From Paenibacillus sp. (GTDB lineage Bacteria; Bacillota; Bacilli; Paenibacillales; Paenibacillaceae), in the NCBI GenBank assembly GCA_031254035.1, contig JAIRVF010000147.1, positions 1 to 36,435 on the forward strand: DNA of 36,435 nt, given 5' to 3'. This document shows positions 16,167 to 24,908 of the stretch, piece after piece. Below the pieces are notes generated by a model. It was not told the origin of the DNA, did not search any database, and worked only from the letters and a program-made list of their open reading frames with translations. The position numbers and the translations under genes were made by a program. Every line of letters begins with the position of its first letter. Positions within the stretch are counted from its first letter, which is position 1.

Positions 16167-18075
16167 CAACGTCAGGCGCAATTTCCGGGCTTATTTTACT
16201 TATTTCCTAAGTAGTGCCGTCATGATCATGATTTTTTTCACATATTCCATGTTCATTTACCATCCGGATGTGGCCCATTCGAATTTCGGCAAATTTGTCG
16301 CAACCGGTATGCGGATCGCATCCTATGTGGTCTACGTTTTTTCTTTTTTCTTTGTATTCTACTCGATCAGTTCTTTTCTGAAATCAAGGAATCAGGAATT
16401 CGGCATTCTCACGATTCTGGGAGCGCGGACGAGCCAGATCAATCGGCTCATTTTCCTAGAAAACATACTGATTGGCATTAGTTCCATCATCACCGGCGTT
16501 CTAGGCGGAATGCTGATTTCCAAGCTTTTTCTGCTCATCAGCAGCAAAATTATAGGAGAGGCCGAACTTCGTTTCTATTGGCCAGGTAAAGCCCTGACGG
16601 TGACTTCTCTTTCATTTCTGCTGCTTTTTATCGCGGTTTCGATATTTTCGCTTGTTTTTATTCGCCATAAAAATGTGCTAGAACTGCTCAAAGGCAGCGT
16701 GACGCCAAAAAAAGAACCCAAAGCATCCTGGCTCCTATCCATACTGGGCGCTTCGCTCCTGATTCTCGGGGTGATTGCTGTTACCCGCAAATTTTCCAAT
16801 AACACACTAATGTACGCTGCGGTCACGGGGATAGCCGGCACTTATTTCTTATACACGCAGCTATCGGTGATTGTCGTCCGGCTATTAAAAAGAAATCGTC
16901 CGCTCACGTGGAGAAACACGAACCTTCTTCGGATTTCCGAGATGAGCTATAAGTTGAAGGATAATTCCCGCATGCTGTTCCTGGTTACCGTGGTTACTGC
17001 GATTGCTTGCATGGTCTCCAGCGTGCTTTTGTTTATGACTCAAATCAATAACTCGACATACAACAATTCCCCCTATGCTTTAGTCTATATAATCAATAAC
17101 GCCAATGCCGGAAAAGGGGATCGCGGGCATATTGTAAATGATCTGAACGCAAGCGGAGTCCATTTTACCGAACAAAAACTGGATGCCATCCATTATCGCG
17201 GCTTTACGCTCAATGGGAAGCCAAGGGGCATTGACCTGCTCCCGCTGTCCGCATATCGTTTGTTATCTCAACAAACCGGCCTGCCGGGTATTCAAGATGT
17301 ATCCGCTTCGGATGCGGTATTGCTCTTGAGTCGTACCACCAATGTCCAAAATTTCATGGATTTCGCGAATGCCCATCTGCAAAATAAACAATGGAGCCTT
17401 ACCGTAAAACAGACGCTTAGTACGGACATTATGCCTTTCGGGCCGTATTCTTCCCCGTTTCTGGTCGTGAGCGATACGGCATACAAGGCTCTTGCCCAAG
17501 ATCCGAACCCTTTCTCAAGGATTACTTATTATCTGTATAAGATTCCAGCTTGGGATGGAGCACCTCCCTCCCGGGTCGATCCGGAAGTGACCATTGGAAC
17601 GAAGCTGGTGGAGTGGAATCAGACCGTGACTCCAAAACATAACTTTGATTACTTGCTGCATGCCCGAGGCGAGCATTATCAAGGCTCCAAGCAGGGAACA
17701 GCCATGATGAGTTTTATCGGCGTCTTTATCGCCCTCATTTTCTCGTTGTCATCGGCAAGTTTTCTTTATTTCAAACTGCATACGGAGCTTCAAAAAGATC
17801 AGCTGATGTACCGCTCCCTGTCCAAAATCGGGTTTGCTCCCGATGAAATGTCGAAAGCCGCCACCACTCAAATTGCGCTGCTTTTCTACATTCCAATATT
17901 AGCAGCCATTATCGAAACGTTTGTGGTAGTCGTGCCAATCCTGCACGGCCTTAATCAAAGCAATATCTTGCCGCCGATCCTCATCACTGCCGCAGCTTTT
18001 ATCGCTGTACAAACCGTATATTTCCTGTTGGTTCGGATGCAGTATATCCGCAGCCTGCGCAAACTTATGGTGTGA
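16141..18075 (+). CDS. ABC transporter permease, BceB type
   Basis: A 644-residue FtsX-like permease. It starts MNFPQFAFNNVRRNFRAYF, the typical BceB opening, with an N-terminal helix at about 18-40 and further hydrophobic segments that fit the ten-helix topology. A large extracellular domain of about 200 residues (around 320-530) lies between helices 7 and 8 and would bind the peptide. ATG 16141 has GGAGGT at 7-nt spacing; the frame is open to 16108, but that would sit inside the ATPase gene without a better site. It ends 20 bp before a strong terminator. Confidence 0.92.
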   Translation: MNFPQFAFNNVRRNFRAYFTYFLSSAVMIMIFFTYSMFIYHPDVAHSNFGKFVATGMRIASYVVYVFSFFFVFYSISSFLKSRNQEFGILTILGARTSQINRLIFLENILIGISSIITGVLGGMLISKLFLLISSKIIGEAELRFYWPGKALTVTSLSFLLLFIAVSIFSLVFIRHKNVLELLKGSVTPKKEPKASWLLSILGASLLILGVIAVTRKFSNNTLMYAAVTGIAGTYFLYTQLSVIVVRLLKRNRPLTWRNTNLLRISEMSYKLKDNSRMLFLVTVVTAIACMVSSVLLFMTQINNSTYNNSPYALVYIINNANAGKGDRGHIVNDLNASGVHFTEQKLDAIHYRGFTLNGKPRGIDLLPLSAYRLLSQQTGLPGIQDVSASDAVLLLSRTTNVQNFMDFANAHLQNKQWSLTVKQTLSTDIMPFGPYSSPFLVVSDTAYKALAQDPNPFSRITYYLYKIPAWDGAPPSRVDPEVTIGTKLVEWNQTVTPKHNFDYLLHARGEHYQGSKQGTAMMSFIGVFIALIFSLSSASFLYFKLHTELQKDQLMYRSLSKIGFAPDEMSKAATTQIALLFYIPILAAIIETFVVVVPILHGLNQSNILPPILITAAAFIAVQTVYFLLVRMQYIRSLRKLMV

Positions 18076-18094
18076 ATGGGAAGGTTCATAGCGC

Positions 18095-18132
18095 AAAACC
18101 AAAGCCCGCGGGGAATCGCGGGCTTTGGTTTT
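18095..18132. terminator. Strong bidirectional terminator
   Basis: A perfect 16-bp stem, AAAACCAAAGCCCGCG (18095-18110) with its complement at 18117-18132 and a 6-nt loop. A and T runs on both sides serve the convergent bceB and ALO-type genes. Confidence 0.92.
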
Positions 18133-18133
18133 C

Positions 18134-19450
18134 CTATTCCACGGCAAACAGCTTCCTCAAATAATCGTTCTGGAATACTCCGATAGGGTCTAGCTGCTTG
18201 CGAATTTCCTGAAAGACATCCCACTTGGGATACAGACTAGACAGTTCCTTTGCCGTCCGCGTATGCATCTTGCCCCAATGTGGACGGCCCTGGTGGCGGC
18301 GGAAAATCTCCTCGATATCGCGAAAATATACCTGATGGTTCATGCCCTTGTACATATGCACGGCGATATAAGCGGAATCACGCCCGTACGCCGGACTCAG
18401 CCAAATATCGTCGCCTTTGACAAAACGACATTCCACCGGAAAATGAACCGCATGGTTATGCGTGGTGACGCTGTCCCGGATTTCGCTGACGATCTCCTCC
18501 ATCTTCTCCGCAGGAACGCTGTATTCCATTTCATTAAAACGCACTAGCCGCTGCGTGGTGAACAGCTGGTGGCTGTACGCCACATCCTTCCCCGTCGGGA
18601 TGAAACGCGCCGATAAACGGCTCACAGGCTTGCACAACCCCGGGAACATGCGACAGCCTGTGGACATCAACCCGAATAAACCATTTTCCATCACGAGTTG
18701 ATTCATATGGTTCCAGAAACGACTTTCCGAGGGTTTTTCATCCGTTTCATCCAAACGTTTGACCTGCACAACATCTGTATGAGGAAACCAGAAAAACTCA
18801 AAATGATCGTGATTGTCTCTGAACTCCGCCATTCTTCCGAGACATTCCTCAACCGAAAAACACTCACTTCGATAATGAAGCACGGTCAGAGGCACCACCC
18901 GAATCCGAACTTTCACGATAATGCCAAGCATCCCAAGGGAAACCTGAAGCGCCTTAAATATGTCGCGGTTCTGCTGCTCACTGCATGTCAGCAGCTCGCC
19001 CGACGCAGCCACCACCTGCGCTTCTATCATTTGTGTCGATAAAGAACCGAAACGGATTCCCGTTCCGTGCGTCCCCGTTCCAATCGCTCCCCCAATCGAC
19101 TGCGTATCGATGTCACCCAAATTTTCCTGCGCAAAGCCCTCCCGGTACAGCGCCTCGCTCAAATCTCTTAATCTCGTCCCCGCCCAAACCCAGACGCTGC
19201 GCGAAATCTCATCCACAGGTTCAACGCCTGCCAAATGATCCAGCGATAGCAGTACGTCTTCGGTTTGCACGAGCGGCGTAAAAGAGTGTCCCGCTCCGAT
19301 GACGCGAATGCCTCGACCCTTGCTAGCACAGGAATGAACTAGAGAAACCACCTCATCGACGGACTTGGGATAAACGATATGCCTTGGCGTGCTGTGTACG
19401 ATCCCCGACCAATTTTTCCATACCTTCCTATTTTCATTTAAAGAAAGCAT
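18134..19450 (-). CDS. FAD-dependent oxidase, D-arabinono-1,4-lactone oxidase (ALO) family
   Basis: A 438-residue FAD-linked oxidase of the aldonolactone-oxidase/alditol-oxidase group. The PCMH-type FAD domain shows VIGAGHSFTPL (about 50-60) and GGAIGTGTHGTG (about 124-135). The C-terminal ALO domain ends with HWGKMHTRTAKEL and DPIGVFQNDYLRKLF, typical of the family. The substrate could be an aldonolactone or a sugar alcohol; sequence alone cannot decide. The start overlaps the stop of the PLP-enzyme gene by 13 nt, so both are in one operon and probably translationally coupled. No signal peptide is visible. Confidence 0.85.
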   Translation of the reverse strand: MLSLNENRKVWKNWSGIVHSTPRHIVYPKSVDEVVSLVHSCASKGRGIRVIGAGHSFTPLVQTEDVLLSLDHLAGVEPVDEISRSVWVWAGTRLRDLSEALYREGFAQENLGDIDTQSIGGAIGTGTHGTGIRFGSLSTQMIEAQVVAASGELLTCSEQQNRDIFKALQVSLGMLGIIVKVRIRVVPLTVLHYRSECFSVEECLGRMAEFRDNHDHFEFFWFPHTDVVQVKRLDETDEKPSESRFWNHMNQLVMENGLFGLMSTGCRMFPGLCKPVSRLSARFIPTGKDVAYSHQLFTTQRLVRFNEMEYSVPAEKMEEIVSEIRDSVTTHNHAVHFPVECRFVKGDDIWLSPAYGRDSAYIAVHMYKGMNHQVYFRDIEEIFRRHQGRPHWGKMHTRTAKELSSLYPKWDVFQEIRKQLDPIGVFQNDYLRKLFAVE

Positions 19451-20631
19451 TGTCCATCCCCCCGGTATGTTGAGATTTGTTCCACGATTTTACCTTCAGA
19501 TACCGCATACAGATCGTTAAAACGTTCGCATAATTCTCCGGCCTTAGCATGCCGAAAAAAAATTGGGTCCCCCAGATCCAGGCTCTCCTCTCCTTGGTAA
19601 TATACCGGAGTCTGCACTTCCCCGGCGCCTTCCAGAGACATTAGAGCCGCTCCAACCGGCAAATACGGCTTCGGTAGTTTATCTTTGCCGGCTGCGCCTG
19701 ACGCGACATATCCCCCGCCCAGGCAGGTATACAGGTAATCCCCTGGCCTCCGTACGATTTCCACGGCAAATCCCGTTGCAGGTTGGTAGTGGAAATCCCT
19801 ATAGTTATCAAACAAACCTGGCGAAAAAAAACCGGAGCCGACCGTAACCTCCGTCACTGCATGTTCAAGGGTGGTCGTATGTAAGCTGCCTGTACCGCCG
19901 CCATTTACAAAACGCAAGGGCGCTCCCAGCATATCCTCGACCATAGCGACAAGCTCCGCCCTTTTGACGGCAATTTGTTTGACCGAGTGCTGCTTAAGCT
20001 TCCTTACCAGCATGTTTTTCGCAGCCATGCCAGGGTATTGATCACCAACGCCGGCGATCTGCGCTTCATACCCCATAACGCCGTCCAATGCCACCCCGCG
20101 GGAAGAGAGTATCTTCTCCACCACTGGCCCTGCATCTGCTGTCGTACGGATCGGCGAACGCCATACTCCAAAGTGAAGTCCGGGAAGATCCATCGACATA
20201 TCCATATCGAGACAGACCGGAAACCGGACGCCATGGCGTTCTGCAATCCGCTCAATATGCTCGATATGCTGAATGGAATCCACCATAAGCGTGACCGATT
20301 TCCCCTGGCGGATCAGCTCGGCCAACCCGGATAACGCTGACGGCTCCCAAATCGGGTATCCCATCACGATGTCATCCATACCTTGTTTTACCAAATATAT
20401 GGCCTCCTGCGACGAAAAGCACATGAATCCACAAAAAAGTGGACTCCGATGGAGGATTCGCTTCAGAAGCGCGGTACTGCGGACCGATTTGGTTGCAATT
20501 CGGATATTTTTCGATCCGGCACGCTCAATAATCCGCCCTACGTTCTCGTCTAACAGGTCCAGATCCACAAATCCGAACGGTTTGGGCACACCTTCAAACA
20601 CCTTTTTGTAGTAGGGATAATTTCGCTGCAT
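19438..20631 (-). CDS. PLP-dependent amino-acid deaminase/aldolase (DSD1-like)
   Basis: A 397-residue enzyme of the alanine-racemase-fold D-threonine aldolase/D-serine dehydratase group. The PLP lysine is Lys48 in RIATKSVRS. The C-terminal DSD1-like domain keeps a histidine-cysteine pair in FFRHAKAGELCERF, the metal site seen in this family. It likely acts on beta-hydroxy D-amino acids. ATG 20631 has AAGGAGG 5 nt upstream. It is the first gene of a two-gene operon with the ALO-type oxidase. What links a D-amino-acid lyase to an aldonolactone-type oxidase is not obvious. Confidence 0.85.
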   Translation of the reverse strand: MQRNYPYYKKVFEGVPKPFGFVDLDLLDENVGRIIERAGSKNIRIATKSVRSTALLKRILHRSPLFCGFMCFSSQEAIYLVKQGMDDIVMGYPIWEPSALSGLAELIRQGKSVTLMVDSIQHIEHIERIAERHGVRFPVCLDMDMSMDLPGLHFGVWRSPIRTTADAGPVVEKILSSRGVALDGVMGYEAQIAGVGDQYPGMAAKNMLVRKLKQHSVKQIAVKRAELVAMVEDMLGAPLRFVNGGGTGSLHTTTLEHAVTEVTVGSGFFSPGLFDNYRDFHYQPATGFAVEIVRRPGDYLYTCLGGGYVASGAAGKDKLPKPYLPVGAALMSLEGAGEVQTPVYYQGEESLDLGDPIFFRHAKAGELCERFNDLYAVSEGKIVEQISTYRGDGQCFL

Positions 20632-21156
20632 CTTTCCCTCCTTATGAAGGCCGAGATTTCATTTCACAGTAAGCGTCATCATTTCTAAAAAAGGATCTTA
20701 TCTTTTCATTTCATTTCCCCCTCAAGCGGCGGGCGGTAGGTGATGTTTTTTACACAATGACAGTTAGCGATGCAAATGGTGGGTTTAAATTGAATTGGTG
20801 TTGATGTTGAAATTCAAGTTGAGGTAGAAGTTAAGGTTTGAGTTGAAGTAGGTCTTGCGGAAACATTGAATGATTGGACCATGGGCACTTGGTGCGAACC
20901 TTGATCCCGAGGAAATCTTATGCGGGTTAAATTATCCTTATTTTAGCCGAAAAAATTTCGAAGGTCTATGGCTTATTTTCGCCTATCCCCCGATCCGTTT
21001 CATAATCTCGTCTTCCTCAGTGATTATTTTGTCATATTTTGTATGTAAATGTGTTGACATATCTCTATCTCCACTACTAAGATTAATTAATAGATATACA
21101 ACTTATAAATAGGCTTCATAGCGACAGACAATACATACGAGAGGATTGATTAAGAA
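20632..21156. other. Intergenic region with GTTGAR-rich tract
   Basis: This 525-bp divergent gap holds a degenerate low-complexity tract at about 20790-20852 in which GTTGA-type words recur about every six bases. It also holds a good promoter for the plus-strand gene at 21054-21083. An 80-codon ORF at 20870-21112 has no ribosome site and reads across the promoter, so it is not called. Confidence 0.6.
21054..21083 (+). promoter_or_regulatory. Sigma-A-like promoter of the secreted protein
   Basis: TTGACA (21054-21059) and TAAGAT (21078-21083) are separated by 18 bp, and the start codon is 74 bp further on. Confidence 0.6.
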
Positions 21157-21684
21157 ATGAAAAAACGGTTATCTTTGCTTCTCATGGCATTCATCCTGCT
21201 GATGCCAACGACTATTTTTGCGGCTCCCGACAACACGAATAATACTTCTTCCGCTGGTGTTACCGCGAAGGATGAAGAGGCGCTCCCGCAGAAACTGCAG
21301 GACTTACAGGCCTATGCAGACATGCTAACTCCAATTGAAGCGTACGAAACCACTGCGCTTAAGGCTTATCAAAAATACCCTATGGTGACAACATCCAACC
21401 GGAAAGACGTGTACAGTTCGCTTACCAACGCTGTCATTCCCAATTACAAAAAAGTCGTCACCATGGTATCCAAAGTGAAAGCCCCGAATGCGGAGCTGCA
21501 ATCCATCCATAACTTGATGATCAAAGGCTCACAGCTGCAACTGGAAGGCTTCACACTTTTGAAGGAGGCCGTTTACAAGAAAAAAAGCCTGGCACCAGCC
21601 AACAACAAGCTGGAAGCCGGACGTAAGTTAGTTAATCAATACACAGTGAAGATCAATGAATATGTGGATAAATACAGCAATTAA
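21157..21684 (+). CDS. Small secreted protein of unknown function
   Basis: A 175-residue protein with a clear signal peptide (KKR start, hydrophobic core LSLLLMAFILLMP, cleavage probably after TIFAA at about 23). The mature part is charged and helical, with no cysteine and no motif I recognise. An own promoter (21054-21083) and a terminator downstream suggest a single-gene unit. Export is inferred from the signal peptide; the function is unknown. Confidence 0.75.
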   Translation: MKKRLSLLLMAFILLMPTTIFAAPDNTNNTSSAGVTAKDEEALPQKLQDLQAYADMLTPIEAYETTALKAYQKYPMVTTSNRKDVYSSLTNAVIPNYKKVVTMVSKVKAPNAELQSIHNLMIKGSQLQLEGFTLLKEAVYKKKSLAPANNKLEAGRKLVNQYTVKINEYVDKYSN

Positions 21685-21696
21685 TTTGGATTAGTA

Positions 21697-21737
21697 ATCT
21701 GGACTGCCCACGGGATACCGGGGGTGGTTCTTTTATT
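21697..21737 (+). terminator. Terminator after the secreted-protein gene
   Basis: A GC-rich hairpin, GACTGCCCACGG with a GATA-type loop and CCGGGGGTGGTTC (some G-U pairs and one mismatch), is followed by TTTTATTTTT. It lies about 15 bp past the stop codon. Confidence 0.65.
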
Positions 21738-21862
21738 TTTACCGACTTCCACTAGAGCTTAAGCTGAAGCGATATGGCCGGAACAGATTGCCCTTTTGTC
21801 ACGTAACCTCCCGCTGCCGAATAGGCTAATACAACAATGACGACCAGATGGGAGTGAATGTC

Positions 21863-22489
21863 ATGCCCCTTTATCAGCCGCCGGTTCAAGTACGAACTCT
21901 GACGTATACGGCCCCCGGCACCATGATTCATTATCCCCAGGTCACCGGTCTTGCGAACAAGCATGCGGAAGAGCAGATCAACCGTACGATCATTTTGCAA
22001 ATTCAGGAGATGCAGCGTACCCAGCAGCAAGTGCAGACGGGAACCCATCCGCAGACCACCGGAAACTTCGAGATCAAAACCAACGAACGCGGCATTTTAA
22101 GCCTGATGCTCAGCAACTACACCTATTCCACGCCTATGGCTCATGGCTATACGGTCGCTAAAGGTTTGACCTTTAATACAGACACTGGTGCCGCATATTC
22201 CCTTAGGGATCTGTTCCAACCTGGCTCGGACTATCAGGCTGTGTTGACAGCTGACGTAAAAGCACAAATCAACCAGCGGAAGCTCCCCATTCTGGAGGGA
22301 ACGACGGTAACTATTCAACCGAATCAAGATTTCTATCTAGCGGACAAAACTTTGGTCGTCTTCTATCCGCTGTATGCGATTACCCCGTATTATGTCGGTT
22401 TCCCGATGTTTCCGGTACCGGTGTATAACCTGCAGCATATCGCCGCCGAGGAGGGGCCTCTTTCGGTGCTGGCCGGGGATATCGCGTAA
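21863..22489 (+). CDS. DUF3298-domain protein
   Basis: A 208-residue protein from ATG 21863 with GGGAG 8-9 nt upstream; the in-frame ATG at 21848 is a weaker start. It matches the layout of DUF4163/DUF3298 proteins related to the extracellular part of RsiV and PdaC: an N-terminal beta-rich part (VRTLTYTAPGTMIHYPQVTG) and a C-terminal DUF3298 part with GLTFNTDTGAAYSLRDLFQ and FYPLYAITPYYVGFP. No signal peptide or membrane segment is present, although relatives are usually exported. The following HxlR fragment is unrelated. Confidence 0.75.
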   Translation: MPLYQPPVQVRTLTYTAPGTMIHYPQVTGLANKHAEEQINRTIILQIQEMQRTQQQVQTGTHPQTTGNFEIKTNERGILSLMLSNYTYSTPMAHGYTVAKGLTFNTDTGAAYSLRDLFQPGSDYQAVLTADVKAQINQRKLPILEGTTVTIQPNQDFYLADKTLVVFYPLYAITPYYVGFPMFPVPVYNLQHIAAEEGPLSVLAGDIA

Positions 22490-22602
22490 TTGAGGAAGTA
22501 CCGCCGGTAATACAAGTATCTCCCCGACGAGCAGCCATATCAATACGCAAAAATTGCTGGCTTTATATCCCGGCTGCTGAAAATTCCCACATTACCCAAC
22601 GT

Positions 22603-22806
22603 ATGTTGACTTTGCAATTAAGAGAACTAGAGCGGGATGGCGTCATCCACCGTGAGGTTTATAAAGAAGTCCCACCCAAAGTAGAGTACTCTCTAACGGA
22701 GTTTGGGAGAACTTTAGAACCTATTATTTTACTCATGAAGGAATGGGGAGAAAAGCATAAAGATCATGTGAATAAGTTCGAGTCATCAGTTCAAACGGAG
22801 AAGTGA
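22603..22806 (+). pseudogene. 5'-truncated HxlR-family regulator
   Basis: The 67 codons give the second half of an HxlR-type winged helix: ITQRMLTLQLRELERDGVI, then YSLTEFGRTLEPII and a charged C-terminal end. ITQ lies upstream of the ATG in the same frame, but the frame then loses similarity. In the neighbouring frame FISRLLKIP resembles the missing helix, suggesting a frameshift. The N-terminal third, which carries the redox cysteine in many HxlR proteins, is absent. No ribosome site precedes the ATG. Confidence 0.65.
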
Positions 22807-22859
22807 ATGAGAAAGCAATAATGGGGTCTCAGATCGTATCTGCGCCCGTCCCGGAAATG

Positions 22860-23037
22860 GTTGCAAAAGTGCATCTATTTTCGGCGCCCAAGTTATATAT
22901 TGATAAAAAGCTTGCAAAAGTGCAGGCTTTTTCCTCTCTTTAAGCCTAACTAGGCGATTCATGGCCAAATTGATGCACGATCGCAACAATTTCGATTTAT
23001 ACACCATAAAAGTCTGAAAAGGATGCACTATTGCAAC
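22860..23037. repeat. Nested inverted repeat with four related 16-bp copies
   Basis: GTTGCAAAAGTGCATC (22860-22875) is inverted as GATGCACTATTGCAAC (23022-23037), with 15 of 16 positions matching. Related inner copies lie at 22911-22926 and 22972-22987 in the same relative orientations. It contains no ORF and resembles a non-autonomous interspersed repeat. It lies between the truncated HxlR gene and the end of the ugp-like operon. Confidence 0.6.
22906..22932. terminator. Bidirectional terminator inside the repeat
   Basis: AAAAAGC-TTGCA-AAAG-TGCAG-GCTTTTT forms a 12-pair stem with A and T runs on each side. It can terminate the ugp-like operon (minus) and any plus-strand transcript from the HxlR side. 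Confidence 0.75.
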
Positions 23038-23097
23038 AATTCGTATTCCCGTCAAATGGAACCCGAAGCACCTGCGAAGCAGCTTGCCTTACCCGGA

Positions 23098-24027
23098 TTA
23101 TTTCACGCCATTATACACAAATGCTTTAATGATATGGCGCTGTGACAGGGAAAATACAAACAGAATCGGCACCACGAGAATCAAATTCCCCGCCATTAAA
23201 ATATTCCACGTTCCCACGCCTTCAACCTCGCGAATTTTCGCAATGCCAATCGGCAGTGTTCTGGCGATATCGTTTGTTGTCATCACCAGCGGCCAGAAAT
23301 AATCATTCCAATGGGCGATAAAGCTGAACAAAGCGAAGGTGACAAGCACCGGCTTCACCATCGGCACCATAATCCGGACGATGATTTTCCATTCCTTCGC
23401 CTGATCCAGTCTAGCCGCTTCCAGCAGTTCATCCGAAATTTGCCGGAAGGCCTGCCGCAGCAGGAAGATACCGAAGGCGCTTGAGGCAAATGGCAAGATA
23501 AGCCCCAGATGAGTATTCAGCAGCTTGAATGCGCTGAGCTCCAAATAAACAGGTAGGAAAATAAGCTGTTCCGGAATCATAAGCGTCACCATGACAACGC
23601 TGAATAAAAAGCCCGATCCGATAAACTTATATCTCGCAAACGCATAGGAAGCCGGTATAATCGTCAGCATTTGCAGTACTAAGATGCTTACAGAAATAAT
23701 GACGCTGTTCATTATATAATGCAGGAACGGCCCCGTATTCCAGGCATCGATGTAGTTTTGCCAGACGGGATGACGCGGAATCCACTCCGGCGGGAAAATC
23801 ATCGTCTCCGGCAATGTTTTCAGCGATGTAGAAATCATCCAAATAAAAGGCAGCGCGAAAATCAGCACCAGCAGCAGCAGCCCTGCCGTATTTACGAGAC
23901 GGAGAATGAAGGTCATGACTTTTCGCAAGCTTGCTTGTTTCGTCCGAACCCCATGAAGCGGATTTCCAGCGGCAGTCCCAACGGGACCGCCTTCGAAGGC
24001 GCGGTTTGCGGCTTTCAAGCGTTTCAC
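23098..24027 (-). CDS. ugpE: Sugar/glycerophosphate ABC permease, UgpE/MalG type
   Basis: A 309-residue inner-membrane subunit with about six membrane segments. The EAA loop (EAARLDQAKEWKIIVRIMVPMVKP) that contacts the ATPase is present. The GTG at 24027 or the TTG nine bases on (GAGGTG at 6 nt) may be the true start; the first 30 residues are poorly conserved in type. It is the last gene of the operon, 8 nt after the partner permease. The G3P assignment depends on the glpP context, since family members also carry sugars. Confidence 0.8.
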   Translation of the reverse strand: MKRLKAANRAFEGGPVGTAAGNPLHGVRTKQASLRKVMTFILRLVNTAGLLLLVLIFALPFIWMISTSLKTLPETMIFPPEWIPRHPVWQNYIDAWNTGPFLHYIMNSVIISVSILVLQMLTIIPASYAFARYKFIGSGFLFSVVMVTLMIPEQLIFLPVYLELSAFKLLNTHLGLILPFASSAFGIFLLRQAFRQISDELLEAARLDQAKEWKIIVRIMVPMVKPVLVTFALFSFIAHWNDYFWPLVMTTNDIARTLPIGIAKIREVEGVGTWNILMAGNLILVVPILFVFSLSQRHIIKAFVYNGVK

Positions 24028-24035
24028 CTCTTTTC

Positions 24036-24908
24036 TTAGCGGTAATGAACCCGGTTCGACAGCAGTTTGAAATAAATAACGGTCAGAATGCCCACAATCA
24101 CCAGCAGGATTACGCCTGCGGCAGAGGCATAGCCAATTTTAAAGAATCGGAAGCCATATTGGTAAATATAATACACGAGCGTATTCGTCGAATTGATCGG
24201 CCCACCCTGGGTCATGATGGCGATTGTCTCAAATACCTGGAACGACCCAATCATATTGATGATGACCAGGAAAAAGATCGTCGGCGACAGCATCGGCAAA
24301 ATCAGCTTGGTAAACGTTGTCCAAGGCCGGGAACGGTCCAAGGACGCCGCCTCATAAATATCGGGGGGAATACTCTGTAAGCCGGCGATAAATACAAGCG
24401 TGTTGTAACCGATCCCCTTCCAAACGGCGACGATGACAAGCGAAATGAGCGATGTGCTTGGATGTGCAAGCCATTGCAGCTTCCCAAAGCCGAACAATCC
24501 GATGACCCAGTTCATCAGCCCATATTCGGGATCCATAAGCCAGCTCCATAACAGCGAAATGGATACCAGCGAAATAATATGCGGACTAAAGATTGCTCCC
24601 TGTACAATGCCATAAAAGAAGTTTCCCCGATTAAGCCATAAAGCCAGCAGCAGGGATAATCCCGTCGTTAACGTCACCGTCAAAATCGTGTACATTGTCG
24701 TATTGGAAAGTACCTGCTGGAATTCCGGTTCGGTAAGCAAATCCACAAAATTTTGAATCCCCACGAAGGTTTTTGTCGGACTGACGAAATTCCAATCGTA
24801 GAAACTCAAATAAATCATGTAAAAAATCGGATAAATGGCAAACAGCGAAAAAACGATAATGGCCGGAGCAACCATGCTATAAGGACGAAGCTTGTGCCAA
24901 AGCGTCAT
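24036..24908 (-). CDS. ugpA: Sugar/glycerophosphate ABC permease, UgpA/MalF type
   Basis: A 290-residue membrane subunit with six predicted segments. The EAA loop is EAASLDRSRPWTTFTKLILPMLSPT. Its ATG overlaps the stop of the ATPase gene by 4 nt. It would pair with the UgpE-type permease to form the channel. Substrate as inferred for the operon. Confidence 0.8.
   Translation of the reverse strand: MTLWHKLRPYSMVAPAIIVFSLFAIYPIFYMIYLSFYDWNFVSPTKTFVGIQNFVDLLTEPEFQQVLSNTTMYTILTVTLTTGLSLLLALWLNRGNFFYGIVQGAIFSPHIISLVSISLLWSWLMDPEYGLMNWVIGLFGFGKLQWLAHPSTSLISLVIVAVWKGIGYNTLVFIAGLQSIPPDIYEAASLDRSRPWTTFTKLILPMLSPTIFFLVIINMIGSFQVFETIAIMTQGGPINSTNTLVYYIYQYGFRFFKIGYASAAGVILLVIVGILTVIYFKLLSNRVHYR

Noticed and set aside
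20790..20852. GTTGA-rich tract as a binding-site array
   Set aside because: The period is irregular and the words vary; low-complexity sequence is the simpler explanation.
20870..21112. 80-codon plus-strand ORF
   Set aside because: It runs through the promoter of the secreted-protein gene and has no ribosome site.
22860..23037. CRISPR-like array from repeated 16-mers
   Set aside because: The copies alternate in orientation with unequal spacing, so they form inverted repeats, not a CRISPR array.
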